This document shows, piece by piece, positions 1-11,698 of a stretch of 64,000 bases of DNA. This DNA is from Antedon bifida. Taxonomy: Eukaryota; Echinodermata; Crinoidea; Comatulida; Antedonidae. Position 1 is the stretch's first letter; each line of letters opens with the position of its first letter. Below the pieces are notes generated by a model, which was not told the DNA's origin, ran no database searches, and saw only the letters and a program-made list of their open reading frames with translations. The stretch covers positions 16,497,036-16,561,035 of the forward strand of contig OY727093.1 in assembly GCA_963402885.1 (NCBI GenBank), in the 5' to 3' direction. The position numbers and the translations under genes are program-made.

Positions 1-454
1 GAACTCTGGATAACTTTGCTGATCGCACGGTCTAGCACCGGCGACGGATCCTTCAAATGTCTGCCCTATCAACTTTCGATGGTACGTTATGCGCCTACCA
101 CGGTCGTCACGGGTAACGGAGAATCAGGGTTCGATTCCGGAGAGGGAGCTTGAGAAACGGCTACCACATCCAAGGAAGGCAGCAGGCGCGCAAATTACCC
201 ACTCCTGACACAGGGAGGTAGTGACGAAAAATAACAATACAGGTCTCTCTCGAGGCCCTGTAATTGGAATGAGTACACTTTAAATCCTTTAACGAGGATC
301 TATTGGAGGGCAAGTCTGGTGCCAGCAGCCGCGGTAATTCCAGCTCCAATAGCGTATATTAAAGCTGTTGCAGTTAAAAAGCTCGTAGTTGGATCTTGGG
401 CCTAGGCTCGCGGTCCGCCGCAAGGCGTGTCACTGCCCGTCCTGGCCTTCCTCC
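1..454 (+). rRNA. 18S rRNA gene fragment, fused to P450 sequence
   Basis: Part of the small-subunit rRNA gene in sense orientation, roughly the end of helix 10 to the start of the V4 region. It contains the universally conserved stretch with CAGCAGCCGCGGTAATTCC near 319-340 and the block TTAAAGCTGTTGCAGTTAAA near 359-378. The gene stops abruptly in an 8-bp stretch (447-454) shared with exon 1 of the P450, so the junction is a microhomology join. Neither end of the rRNA gene is present, so no mature 18S can come from it. It is either a real rDNA fragment carried by a rearrangement or a chimera at an assembly edge; the window alone cannot decide. Confidence 0.93.
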
Positions 455-2511
455 GGGGCCTAAAGGTTGGCCTCTGCTTGGGATTCTACCAATGTTAGCC
501 GACGGTGAGTGAGTGTACAAGAAATTCACAAAGATAGCTGCTGAACATGGATCTATTTTTAGTGCCAGGCTGGGAATGTTTCATTGTGTGGTGTTGAACG
601 ACTATGAAATCATTCGTGAGGCTACGTGTAGAAGTGGGGACATGTTTTTGGACAGACCAAGGACGCCACTTTTTGAAATTCTTGGTGGTGGAAAAGGTTT
701 GTTAAAAATGTCTTGAGTAGATTCACCAATCGAAATGATTGATCTTGATAAAAAAAAAAATATCCAGCAGTTATACTAGGTAATCAAACATAAATTACAT
801 TTTATGTAGGTATTGGAGGAGCTTTTTACAGTGAAGGATGGAAAGACCACCGACGGTTCAGCTTAAAAATTATGAGAAGTTACGGAGTTGGTCAGGCCGA
901 AATTGGTTCCTCAACAAGGAATTTGCCAGTGAAAATGGAAAGCCATTCAACCCTACACCGTACCTTGGTAACGCAACGGCAAACGTCATTTGTGCCATAA
1001 TGTTTGGAAACCGTTTCAACTTTGACGACCCATGGTTCGTCAAAATGATGACAATCTTAGGCGACATGGGCCACCTTTTTCAAGTATCTGGACCAATCAA
1101 CTGCTTTCCATTCCTACGACATATTCCGTTCAGCCCTTACAAGAAGCTGAAAAAGTTGGTTGACGATCACTATATTTTTCTAGATAATAAAATCAATGAG
1201 GTAAAATTGAGTTACGTAGAGTCTAAACCGCGACAATTTATTGATGCGTATCTAGACGAAGTACAAAAACGGGAAGTTGACGGATTTGTTGGAACTCTCG
1301 ACGAGGCTCATCTTAAATTTGATATCAGTGATATGTTCAATGCAGGAACAGAAACATCCGCTAACACGTTGAAATGGGCAGTACTATACTTGGCTCTTTA
1401 TCCTGACATCCAGGTCAAAGTTCAAGATGAAATGGATCTTGTTATCGGTCGCAAAAGAATGCCGCTACTTTCTGACAGATCTCAACTGCCATATACAATG
1501 GCTACATTAGCAGAAGTACAACGTATCGGATGCATTGCTCCTTTAAGTGAGTCTGAATATTTTTTTCTAACTTTAAGACATGCGCTGCGCGTTTCAAGGC
1601 ATCATCATTTTAATGTGGAATGGGATTATGCATAATTGTGCTTATTTATACAGATGGTGGCGTAAACCTTACAGCAGACTACTATCTCAAAAGCCTAACA
1701 TGCCAGTGTGTAATTCGAGCGATTGAGTATGTCAACATTAAATTTGAATTGTTGAAGGCCAAAAAATGTTTCTGTTTATTATGTTTTTAAAAAGTATTAG
1801 AATAATTAATTAATAGTGTATCTTAACACTTTAAAAATATATATTCAAAACTAGCTTACTGATAAGTTAAGATAAAAATACTTTTTGTCAAGGTGTTCCG
1901 CATGCGGCCACTGAGGATACAACACTTCGTGGTTACGACATACCAAAAGAAACCATTGTCACGTTAAACATCTGGTCGGTGATGTTTGATCCCGAGACTT
2001 GGCCTGAGCCAGAAAAGTTTAAACCAGGGAGGTTTTTGAATGAAAATGGATGCTACTCAAAAAATGAGAAACTTATTCCGTTTTCGATAGGTAAATTAAA
2101 CAAACTCTCTCATACATTACTTACACGCAAAGGATATGAAATGTTGGAATTCGGTCATGTAATTAGAAATTAAACATTTCAAGATACAATCAAGGAAGAG
2201 TGACATTTGTAATTTCACTCTTCCCTGATACAATGGTTACAAATATCAGTAATCAAGGTTAAACCAGAATAGTGTTATAACATGCTAGGCAATGTAATTG
2301 TCTATCACATTTAAGAAAATTGCTTTTTAATTTTAGATTATTGTTTTCAGGGCGACGGAATTGTGTTGGAGAACAATTAGCCGTGATGGAACTGTTTATC
2401 TATTTCGCACACCTGTTACACAGATTCAAACTGAAGTACCCGGATGAAGATCCTACGCCGGACCTTGAAGGTTTTTTTGGAGCAACTCTTGGACCCTACC
2501 CATACAAATAA
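447..2511 (+). pseudogene. CYP2-like cytochrome P450 pseudogene (copy 1)
   Basis: Near-identical to the intact P450 at 6670-8947, introns included. Equivalent exons are 447-696 (5'-truncated), 810-1546, 1893-2090 and 2351-2511. Four lesions are visible: the start codon, membrane anchor and proline hinge are missing because the sequence begins inside exon 1 at the rDNA join; an Arg codon has become TGA at 510-512; 25 bp of exon 2 are missing at 905/906, shifting the frame; and about 120 bp are missing at the 3' end, so the C-terminus is cut short by TAA at 2509-2511 where copy 2 runs on for 22 codons. The I-helix AGTETS motif, ExxR (EVQR) and the haem Cys region can still be read. High identity in introns points to a recent duplication. 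Confidence 0.93.
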
Positions 2512-3582
2512 ATATGAAGAATTTACTTTGAAACATAATTAAATCTCTTTTAACGGACACCATGTAGCCAGTAAATAGTGTTCTATTTTTGTCTAATAGA
2601 ATGTATTGTTTTGATGTGGACTTTTTTTTGCCTGTACTAAGTTTTAATTAAAAAGTGTAATCACATGTATTTGTAAAACGATGTACCAGTATTGGACATT
2701 TGTCCGATGCCTAAAAACCGTTTTCCAAAACGGGTAGACGTTACGCTGGAAAGACGTTATAAAGATGGATTTAATAGAATTTTGGATTGGAACCAGCAGC
2801 AGAAGACAAACTAACAACTGGAATAAACACTGAAATCGATAATTACAATTAGAACCAACATAAAAAGCGAAGGAAACGTCACTAGCAGAAAATTTACAAA
2901 AATAATTTGACAAGGGGACAGAAATCAGCTAATAAACTTGTATTTCGTTTATTTTTCTTTTGTGGCATGCACCACTTTTATTCAATTTCATTCAATAATA
3001 TCATGTATATGATGCATAATAAAATTATTGTAAATAATTAATACATAATTATAATCATTTACTTATTTATTGACATTAATCATAATAATTTTTTAATTTC
3101 AAATGTTTAAGAGAAATTATAGAAGTGTAAAAATATAGGCAAAAACAAATATAAATATAAAGAACTGTACTGTGAAAGTCCGCATGTAATGGACTGTACA
3201 TCATGTATCCATACACGCAAATCCATACATTTATCATAATTGTTAATATTAATTTACTATTTCATTAAGTTATTTTTATTTTACAAGGTTTTAATAGATC
3301 ATTACTTTAAATTTAAATTTTTCAATTTTACAAATCACCAAAATTGCACTCTAAGACATTTAAATACATATACATTATTTTGAGTAAATGATAATAACAC
3401 ACCGAAGCGAGCTCACCTCTAGTAAGAATATAAATAGTGGTACATTAACCATATTTAATCAAATACTGAGATAGCTAAACTAAATGCTGTTAAAGTCCAT
3501 TGAAGTATCTAGAAGTCTGTTTGACTGGTTTGAACAACTGAAGTAAAGCTTTATATTAGCCTTGGGCTCAGCTATATATAAG

Positions 3583-3973
3583 TGTCATAATATTTATGTT
3601 CTGATTCCCTGTGTTTAGATAAGGATGCTTTAGACTAGGTCTGCTTAATTTTATTAGCCAATCAAAATCGTATAATTTTGGAGGGAAAATGTTATCCTCC
3701 TCTGAAGCCCCTAATTTGCATGTCCAGTATAAGAGTAGAATGTAATAGATATTAGAGAAGAAGAGAGAATAAGATCAAAGTAGATAGACGTATAGATTAT
3801 AGAGAAGAAAGGTCTAGACTGGTAGAAAGATGTATTAATCGAGTTACAAGAAATAAAAGTTTTAGTTGAATACAGTATACTTTTTGTATGAGAAATTATT
3901 CAGTGTCAGTGTACGTCGCGTGAATATATATACGCCTGAGAACGCTCGGAACCAACTCCATATATTCACTACA
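3583..3973 (+). mobile_element. Probable solo LTR (391 bp)
   Basis: Begins TGTCATAA and ends CACTACA, with the 5-bp word ATAAG directly on both sides (578-582 and 974-978 of the 3000 block), as expected for an LTR and its target-site duplication. A TATA-like TATAAG lies near 3727 and AATAAA near 3853. It is missing from the otherwise matching segment of copy 2, where about 480 bp covering it and some flank are gone. Alternative: it is the upstream part of a longer LTR that runs to the TGTAACA near 4171, just ahead of the gag remnant at 4314. Confidence 0.5.
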
Positions 3974-4313
3974 ATAAGTCTTGAATTGCTTTAAGTATTT
4001 TGATTGTGTGTTACCACCATCTTATACTTTGATAATTATATCATTAATTAATCTTTATCTTTATAATCATTTTAATTGATCTTTTGCGTTTCTGTTTGAA
4101 GAATAAAACGTAGATTAGATTATATAATTTATCCTTTGTATTGCCTATATTCTGTTTGTGCCTTGCATGTAACAGAAAGTGGGTGGGGGGGGGGGGGATC
4201 ATTCGGGAAGAACTTTAAATTTAACTTTAACTCAAATCGATAGGTTTATAGTTTTATACCTGGTCAAATTTTTATTATTTTTAAACATTTGTTTGTGACT
4301 AGTAACTGTTACA

Positions 4314-4742
4314 ATGGTCTTTGAACCAGAAACGTTTTTTGCCGACCCTATCCCAAGAGGTAATTAATAGTCTGAAAAAGATGATTTGCTTAAATTAGCT
4401 ACGCACATAGGTCTAAAGGACGTTGATTCCTCTATGCGAAAGAATGACATTAAGAGTCGTTCATTAACTTATTTGGTCGAGGAAGATATTTTTGATAGTA
4501 GTGTTATGTCTTCCCAAGTTGATTCAAGCATTGATGCTAAATTAAGAGAAATTGAATTACAAAATATGAAAGAAATTGAAATTCGAAAAATGGAATTGGA
4601 ATTTGAAAGAGAGGAAAGAGATTTTAAATTAAAGTTACGCGAATTAGAGCTAGCTAGGGGAATTAGTCAACCTACTTCCAATCCAAAATTTGATGCAACT
4701 AAACATATTAGACTAGTGCCACCTTTTCAGGAGAAGGAAGTA
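4314..4742 (+). mobile_element. LTR-retrotransposon gag remnant (copy 1)
   Basis: Start of a Gypsy-like gag gene. The reading frame opens at ATG 4314 (MVFEPETFF...), is broken after about 17 codons, and continues in another frame from about 4383 with a charged, coiled-coil-like run rich in Glu, Lys and Arg. Homology to the second copy (10362 onward) stops sharply at 4742, which marks the edge of the duplicated segment. The open frame running on to 5012 is non-homologous sequence read through by chance. Confidence 0.7.
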
Positions 4743-6517
4743 CTGCTATCATTACTAGAATCATTGTTTATATTAATTTCATTATCATCAGCACTCTTCA
4801 TCTTAGCTACATTTATTACGGCCATTTTTTCAGTGTTCAACTTGGCAAAATTTCGCTTTATGTCCTACTTGTTTACTGCTTTTCCATGTCTGCAAACTCG
4901 TCGTACATGTCCACTCTCGCCAGTTCTTCTATTTTTCTTTGGTGATATTATTGACAGTTATACAATGAGTTATTGTTTTGTACATAAATATCTTGAGTAT
5001 AGGCCTATATAAAGAAGGGGAAAATCACTACTATTCTGCTCGATACATCCAAATAATACCAAACGTGAAACCCTTCATAATTAAATTACACATATGAATT
5101 ATTTAGGCTATGAATACTACAATAGTCATATAATAATCAATTATTATGCGTGTAAATATTTTCTCCATTGTACATACTTGAATGATTGAAAATATTATAT
5201 TCTCAATTGAAAGGTGTATTCATGTAGTATTTTAGTAATTTCTTTAATTAAAAAAAGAAGTACAGTATATTGTATATCAAATTTTACTGGAGGTATTTTA
5301 TTGATTATTTTAGAAGTAAAATGTTATCACTTGTAGGCTATTTCACCCGATACATTTTAAATATAGAAATACCTTCTAAGATCTTTTGCAGCTGTACGTA
5401 AGTTGAATATTATTAGGCCTATAAAAGATTGTTTGGGAAATGATGCATTTCTATTTTTATAATAGTTTCTAGTAATTCTAGTAGTAGTTTATTAATATAA
5501 AAAAAGCAAAATAAAAAAAAATTCCTTGTATTGTGACAGTAAAAACAACTCAAAAGAAAGCTTTAATTTCACTTTATATTTTAGATTGTTTTCCAGTCAG
5601 CTTCTGCAAACAAAACTTTGTTTCTTTTTTGTTGTTTTTTCTACAAATGGCGAAAACGACTATACTAGTTGCGAACGATACATTTGATGAAATCGCCACA
5701 TGATCCGGCTTATTGTTCCATCCGTATCTTGTTCGTGAGTTTATGATCGAATGTCGGGGAAAAGGGTGGGGGATTATATTTTTTTTTGTAAATCTAGTGC
5801 GGCGAATTTGAATCATATATTTTATTTTCTATTTATTCAGAGACTAGGTGGGTGGGTGCAACTCGGTATTAAGAAAAAATAGTATATGACTGGATTTATG
5901 TTCTATTTAACATAGTATCTGTAGTTTTTCTTAATAAAATAAAAACTAAAAAAGAATAAATAATAGTTTATTATGACCAATTTAATGTGTGACATGACAG
6001 AAAATTTAGAAAATATTCTAAAACAAGTGTTTTACATATATACACAGCCAGGGTGGTATGAGCAAGACAGTACAACAACATGATACTGAGCTCTGGAGAT
6101 CAAAGGGTTTATCTGTTGCTGCGCACGATCAGTTCCACGCCCCTTAAGAGACACCGAGCCGTGGCGAATATTACTGTGGTATTTTTCGGAGCCATACATA
6201 GAGTCAAAAGACTGTTACGAGTTTCTATATTGACAAGGCGAGTTCTTTTTCTTGTTTTCAGATTGCCTTGGCATGAGGAAGACTTTAATAACACTGTATC
6301 AATAACAGCCCAATCCTAATGGATGCTAAGCAACATATTTGATTACATAACGACAGACCTTTTATTAACTTTTATGCCTTTTATCTGGTATAGTGAATGA
6401 TATTTCATAGTTCGTTAACACAAATAATCAGAAATTTGTTCATACATACCAGGGATTTACCAGACTGAAAATAGTCACCGACCTTACCTGCATAAAAGAT
6501 TTAACCAAGTGGAACCT
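4743..6517. other. AT-rich spacer, no gene seen
   Basis: Between the end of the duplicated segment and the promoter region of the intact P450. Only short open frames with no recognisable domain were found on either strand. Several palindromic TAGGCCTA words occur. No structural repeat with clear ends was found. Confidence 0.5.
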
Positions 6518-6524
6518 TATAAAA
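6518..6524 (+). promoter_or_regulatory. Candidate TATA box of the P450 gene
   Basis: TATAAAA lies 146 bp upstream of the P450 start codon, a spacing that would give a 5' leader of roughly 110-120 bases. It is not included in copy 1, whose 5' part is lost. One short match in AT-rich DNA is weak evidence. Confidence 0.3.
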
Positions 6525-6669
6525 TTCTTTCAGTTTAAGTAATAGGCCTTCAACAAGCATATCTTGCCTGTAGTATATCGTCCTACTGTAAATATCATCT
6601 TGAAGTGACTGCAATCGAAAGATCCCTGTACTATTTTCTATTTAGGCCCACAGTATAGACAGGTAAACA

Positions 6670-7033
6670 ATGGAGTCATGGCAGTTATTTGGAACACAAT
6701 GGATCGAATTGAGATATGTTCTTCTAGCCTGCATTATATTTACTTTCGTTTGGAAAAGCATTATTGGACGACAGAGCTTGAAGCTTCCTCCGGGGCCTAA
6801 AGGATGGCCTCTGCTTGGGATTCTACCAATGTTAGCCGACGGTGAGCGAGTGTACAAGAAATTCACAAAGATAGCTGCTGAACATGGATCTATTTTTAGT
6901 GCCAGGCTGGGAATGTTTCATTGTGTGGTGTTGAACGACTATGAAATCATTCGTGAGGCTACGTGTAGAAGTGGGGACATGTTTTTGGACAGACCAAGGA
7001 CGCCACTTTTTGAAATTCTTGGTGGTGGAAAAG
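6670..7033 (+). CDS. P450 exon 1
   Basis: Codes for residues 1-121 plus one base: membrane anchor, hinge and substrate-recognition start. The donor reads AAAG|GTTTGT. The ATG is the first in frame and precedes a typical anchor, which decides the start. Confidence 0.9.
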
Positions 7034-8947
7034 GTTTGTTAAAAATGTCTTCTTTCTTTATATAAATTGAGTAGATTCACCAATCGAAATGATTGATCTT
7101 GATAAAAAAAAAAATATCCAGCAGTTATACTAGGTAATCAAACATAAATTACATTTTATGTAGGTATTGGAGGAGCTTTTTACAGTGAAGGATGGAAAGA
7201 CCACCGACGGTTCAGCTTAAAAATTATGAGAAGTTACGGAGTTGGTCAGGCCGAAATTGAACCAATGATAGCCCGCGAAGCTTGGTTCCTCAACAAGGAA
7301 TTTGCCAGTGAAAATGGAAAGCCATTCAACCCTACACCGTACCTTGGTAACGCAACGGCAAACGTCATTTGTGCCATAATGTTTGGAAACCGTTTCAACT
7401 TTGACGACCCATGGTTCGTCAAAATGATGACAATCTTAGGCGACATGGGCCACCTTTTTCAAGTATCTGGACCAATCAACTGCTTTCCATTCCTACGACA
7501 TATTCCGTTCAGCCCTTACAAGAAGCTGAAAAAGTTGGTTGACGATCACTATATTTTTCTAGATAATAAAATCAATGAGGTAAAATTGAGTTACGTAGAG
7601 TCTAAACCGCGACAATTTATTGATGCGTATCTAGACGAAGTACAAAAACGGGAAGTTGACGGATTTGTTGGAACTCTCGACGAGGCTCATCTTAAATTTG
7701 ATATCAGTGATATGTTCAATGCAGGAACAGAAACATCCGCTAACACGTTGAAATGGGCAGTACTATACTTGGCTCTTTATCCTGACATCCAGGTCAAAGT
7801 TCAAGATGAAATGGATCTTGTTATCGGTCGCAAAAGAATGCCGCTACTTTCTGACAGATCTCAACTGCCATATACAATGGCTACATTAGCAGAAGTACAA
7901 CGTATCGGATGCATTGCTCCTTTAAGTGAGTCTGAATATTTTTTTCTAACTTTAAGACATGCGCTGCGCGTTTCAAGGCATCATCATTTTAATGTGGAAT
8001 GGGATTATGCATAATTGTGCTTATTTATACAGATGGTGGCGTAAACCTTACAGCAGACTACTATCTCAAAAGCCTAACATGCCAGTGTGTAATTCGAGCG
8101 ATTGAGTATGTCAACATTAAATTTGAATTGTTGAAGGCCAAAAAATGTTTCTGTTTATTATGTTTTTAAAAAGTATTAGAATAATTAATTAATAGTGTAT
8201 CTTAACACTTTAAAAATATATATTCAAAACTAGCTTACTGATAAGTTAAGATAAAAATACTTTTTGTCAAGGTGTTCCGCATGCGGCCACTGAGGATACA
8301 ACACTTCGTGGTTACGACATACCAAAAGGAACCATTGTCACGTTAAACATCTGGTCGGTGATGTTTGATCCCGAGACTTGGCCTGAGCCAGAAAAGTTTA
8401 AACCAGGGAGGTTTTTGAATGAAAATGGATGCTACTCAAAAAATGAGAAACTTATTCCGTTTTCGATAGGTAAATTAAACAAACTCTCTCATACATTACT
8501 TACACGCAAAGGATATGAAATGTTGGAATTCGGTCATGTAATTAGAAATTAAACATTTCAAGATACAATCAAGGAAGAGTGACATTTGTAATTTCACTCT
8601 TCCCTGATACAATGGTTACAAATATCAGTTATCAAGGTTAAACCAGAATAGTGTTATAACATGCTAGGCAATGTAATTGTCTATCACATTTAAGAAAATT
8701 GCTTTTTAATTTTAGATTATTGTTTTCAGGGCGACGGAATTGTGTTGGAGAACAATTAGCCGTGATGGAACTGTTTATCTATTTCGCACACCTGTTACAC
8801 AGATTCAAACTGAAGTACCCGGATGAAGATCCTACGCCGGACCTTGAAGGTTTTTTTGGAGCAACTCTTGGACCCTACCCATACAAGGTGTGTGCCCTGG
8901 AAAGATCACTCGACTTTGAATACAGACAACCAATGCAGACAGAATAA
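6670..8947 (+). CDS. Cytochrome P450, CYP2-like microsomal monooxygenase (4 exons)
   Basis: Complete gene: exons 6670-7033, 7164-7925, 8272-8469 and 8730-8947, all with GT-AG introns, giving 513 aa, a usual P450 length. An N-terminal hydrophobic anchor (about residues 14-32) is followed by the proline hinge PPGP (40-43), which fits a microsomal enzyme of the ER membrane. The I-helix oxygen-binding motif AGTETS is at 308-313, ExxR (EVQR) at 365-368, and the haem loop FSIGRRNCVG at 439-448 with Cys446 as the haem thiolate; an intron splits this loop at Gly442. The hinge, the I-helix form and overall layout match the CYP2 clade, whose members hydroxylate or epoxidise lipids and xenobiotics using electrons from P450 reductase. 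The substrate cannot be told. Two AATAAA words (8943, 8957) are near the stop. A pseudogene copy lies 6 kb upstream. Confidence 0.93.
7164..7925 (+). CDS. P450 exon 2
   Basis: Follows acceptor TTATGTAG and ends before GTGAGT. Holds the I-helix and the ExxR motif. It includes the 25 bases (around 7258-7285) that are lost in copy 1. Confidence 0.9.
8272..8469 (+). CDS. P450 exon 3
   Basis: Follows acceptor TTTGTCAAG and ends ATAG before GTAAAT. Contains the aromatic region with PEPEKFKPGRF, the family's PERF-like motif, and the start of the haem loop. Confidence 0.9.
8730..8947 (+). CDS. P450 exon 4
   Basis: Follows acceptor TGTTTTCAG and contains the haem-ligand Cys446 and the C-terminus. 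It ends in TAA at 8945-8947. The last 22 codons are absent from copy 1. Confidence 0.9.
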
Positions 8948-10039
8948 ACCGATTCGAATAAAATACAGCGGTTTCTGAATTGAAATGCTTAGAGGTTTAA
9001 ACACTATACATTATTTTCATAATTTGAAGCAAATAAATATGAAGAATTTACTTTGAAACATAATTAAATCTCTTTTAACGGACACCATGTAGCCAGTAAA
9101 TAGTGTTCTATTTTTGTCTAATAGAATGTATTGTTTTGATGTGGACTTTTTTTTGCCTGTACTAAGTTTTAATTAAAAAGTGTAATCACATGTATTTGTA
9201 AAACGATGTACCAGTATTGGACATTTGTCCGATGCCTAAAAACCGTTTTCCAAAACGGGTAGACGTTACGCTGGAAAGACGTTATAAAGATAGATTTAAT
9301 AGAATTTTGGATTGGAACCAGCAGCAGAAGACAAACTAAAAACTGGAATAAACACTGAAATCGATAATTACAATTAGATCCAACATAAAAAGCGAAGGAA
9401 ACGTCACTAGCAAAAAATTTACAAAAATAATTTGACAAGGGGACAGAAATCAGCTAATAAACTTGTATTTCGTTTATTTTTCTTTTGTGGCATGCACCAC
9501 TTTTATTCAATTTCATTCAATAATATCATGTATATGATGCATAATAAAATTATTGTACATAATTAATACATAATTATAATCATTTACTTTTTTATTGACA
9601 TTAATCATAATAATTTTTTAATTTCAAATGTTTAAGAGAAATTATAGAAGTGTAAAAATATAGGCAGAAACAAATATAAATATAAAGAACTGTACTGTGA
9701 AAGTCCGCATGTAATGGACTGTACATCATGTATCCATACACGCAAATCCATACATTTATCATAATTGTTAATATTAATTTACTATTTCATTAAGTTATTT
9801 TTATTTTACAAGGTTTTAATAGATCATTACTTTAAATTTTAATTTTTCAATTTTACAAATCACCAAAATTGCACTCTAAGACATTTAAATACATATACAT
9901 TATTTTGAGTAAATGATAATAACACACCGAAGCGAGATCACCTCTAGTAAGAATATAAATAGTGGTACATTAACCATATTTAATCAAATACTGAGATAGC
10001 TAAACTAAATGCTGTTAAAGTCCATTGAAGTATCTAGAA

Positions 10040-10361
10040 GTTTGATTGTGTGTTACCACCATCTTATACTTTGATAATTATTTTATATCATTAATTAATC
10101 TTTATCTTTATAATCATTTTAATTGATCTTTTGCGTTTCTGTTTGAAGAATAAAACGTAGATTAGATTATATAATTTATCCTTTGTATTGCCTATCTTCT
10201 GTTTGTGCCTTGCATGTAACAGAAAGTGGGTGGGGGGGGGGGGGGGTCATTCGGGAAGAACTTTAAATTTAACTTTAACTCAAATCGATAGGTTTATAGT
10301 TTTATACCTGGTCAAATTTTTATTATTTTTAAACATTTGTTTGTGACTAGTAACTGTTACA
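10040..10361 (+). mobile_element. LTR-element 5' flank (possible LTR end and leader)
   Basis: Matches the copy 1 segment after the solo LTR. AATAAA is followed about 65 bases on by TGTAACA and then a TGGGTGGGG run with a long poly-G. This would suit an LTR 3' end plus primer-binding region ahead of the gag start at 10362, but the binding site cannot be matched to a tRNA by eye. The poly-G tract differs in length between the two copies. Confidence 0.35.
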
Positions 10362-11456
10362 ATGGTCTTTGAACCAGAAACGTTTTTTGCCGACCCTATT
10401 CCAAGAGATATTTAATAGTCTGAAAAAGATGATTTGCTTAAATTAGCTACGCACCTAGGTCTAAAGGACGTTGATTCCTCTATGCGAAAGAATGACATTA
10501 AGAGTCGTTCATTAACTTATTTGGTTGAGGAAGACATTTTTGATAGTAGTGTTATGTCTTCGCAAGTTGATTCAAGCATTGATGCTAAATTAAGAGAAAT
10601 TGAATTACAAAATATGAAAGAAATTGAAATTCGAAAAATGGAATTGGAATTTGAAAGAGAGGAAAGAGATTTTAAATTAAGGTTACGCGAATTAGAGCTA
10701 GCTAGTGGAATTAGTCAACCTACTTCCAATCCAAAATTTGATGCAACTAAACATATTAGACTAGTGCCACCTTTTCAGGAGAAGGAAGTAGATAAATTAT
10801 TTTTACATTTCGAGAAAATTGCCGAAAATCTTAAATGGCCTAAAGAACACTGGACTTTGCTTTTACAAAGTGTACTAACTGGTAAAGCTAGAGAAATTTA
10901 TACTGACTTATCAATTGAGCAAAGTTCATCATGTAGTTAAAGAACTCATCTTAAAGGGGTATGAATTAGTCCCAGAGGCCTATAGGCAACAATTCCGAAA
11001 TAAACAACGGCAAACTAACCAAACACACCCTGACTTCGCACAAACCAAAGAACGGTTATTTGATCGTTGGTGTGCATCTAAACAAACAAATAAAGATTAT
11101 GATAGACTTAGACAACTAATTGTGATAGAAGAGTTTAAATCATGTATTACTCCTGATGTGAGAACTTATCTAAATGAGCAAAAAGCTGAGACCTTAAGTC
11201 AAGCTGCTCGACTGGCTGATGACTATGCCTCAACGCATAAACAAGCATTCATTCAAAAGCCCCAGTCACAGTCAGTCATGTCTTCTGGAAACAAAGTCCA
11301 GCCTAATGCTAGTTCTCAAAGTGATACTACTTCTACTTTGCCTAAACCAACCCACACTTTTAACAAATCTGACCAACAATTTCCATCTCCTAGTACTAAT
11401 TATTGCAAAAAGCTAGGGCACATTATGTCCGAATGTTTTGCCTTAAAACGAAAGAG
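10362..11456 (+). mobile_element. LTR-retrotransposon gag, frameshifted remnant
   Basis: Gag-like protein of a Gypsy-type element. From ATG 10362 the frame is interrupted within 20 codons; it resumes from about 10434 with an acidic and basic coiled-coil-like region, then a capsid-like part (around 10790-11220). A frameshift near 10920-10945 separates the two halves. Near 11400 a zinc-knuckle remnant reads YCKKLGHIMSEC, with the first Cys of the usual CX2CX4HX4C missing. The gene is then cut by the LINE at about 11457; its continuation, with the protease, is at 15296. Non-functional as it stands. Confidence 0.8.
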
Positions 11457-11698
11457 ATCCGGCCTTGTGCCGAACAGACGTATGATACACGGTGCTCTCT
11501 AGCCCTGCAATCTAACAATTCAATATACCCGCGGTGGTATCGGAGAAGCATTCTCCCCCGGATGGTCGACACCAAGTACCACTCCTTGGGCCTAAAAATG
11601 CATATCAACGATCTATCAGCAAGACCGTGAGCAACACTTAGTTGTCTTATATTTATGTTGGATTTTGATATATTGCTGTGGTAACTACTGTCTTTATA

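Noticed and set aside
161..349. Open frame on the minus strand in the rDNA
   Set aside because: It is the complement of conserved 18S rRNA sequence.
4740..4980. Minus-strand phrase ELARVDMYDEFADMEKQ resembling part of a coiled-coil membrane-insertion receptor
   Set aside because: Only about 17 residues, followed by stops, with no supporting exon.
4741..5012. Extension of the gag frame beyond 4742
   Set aside because: Copy 2 diverges completely at this point; the extension is chance read-through.
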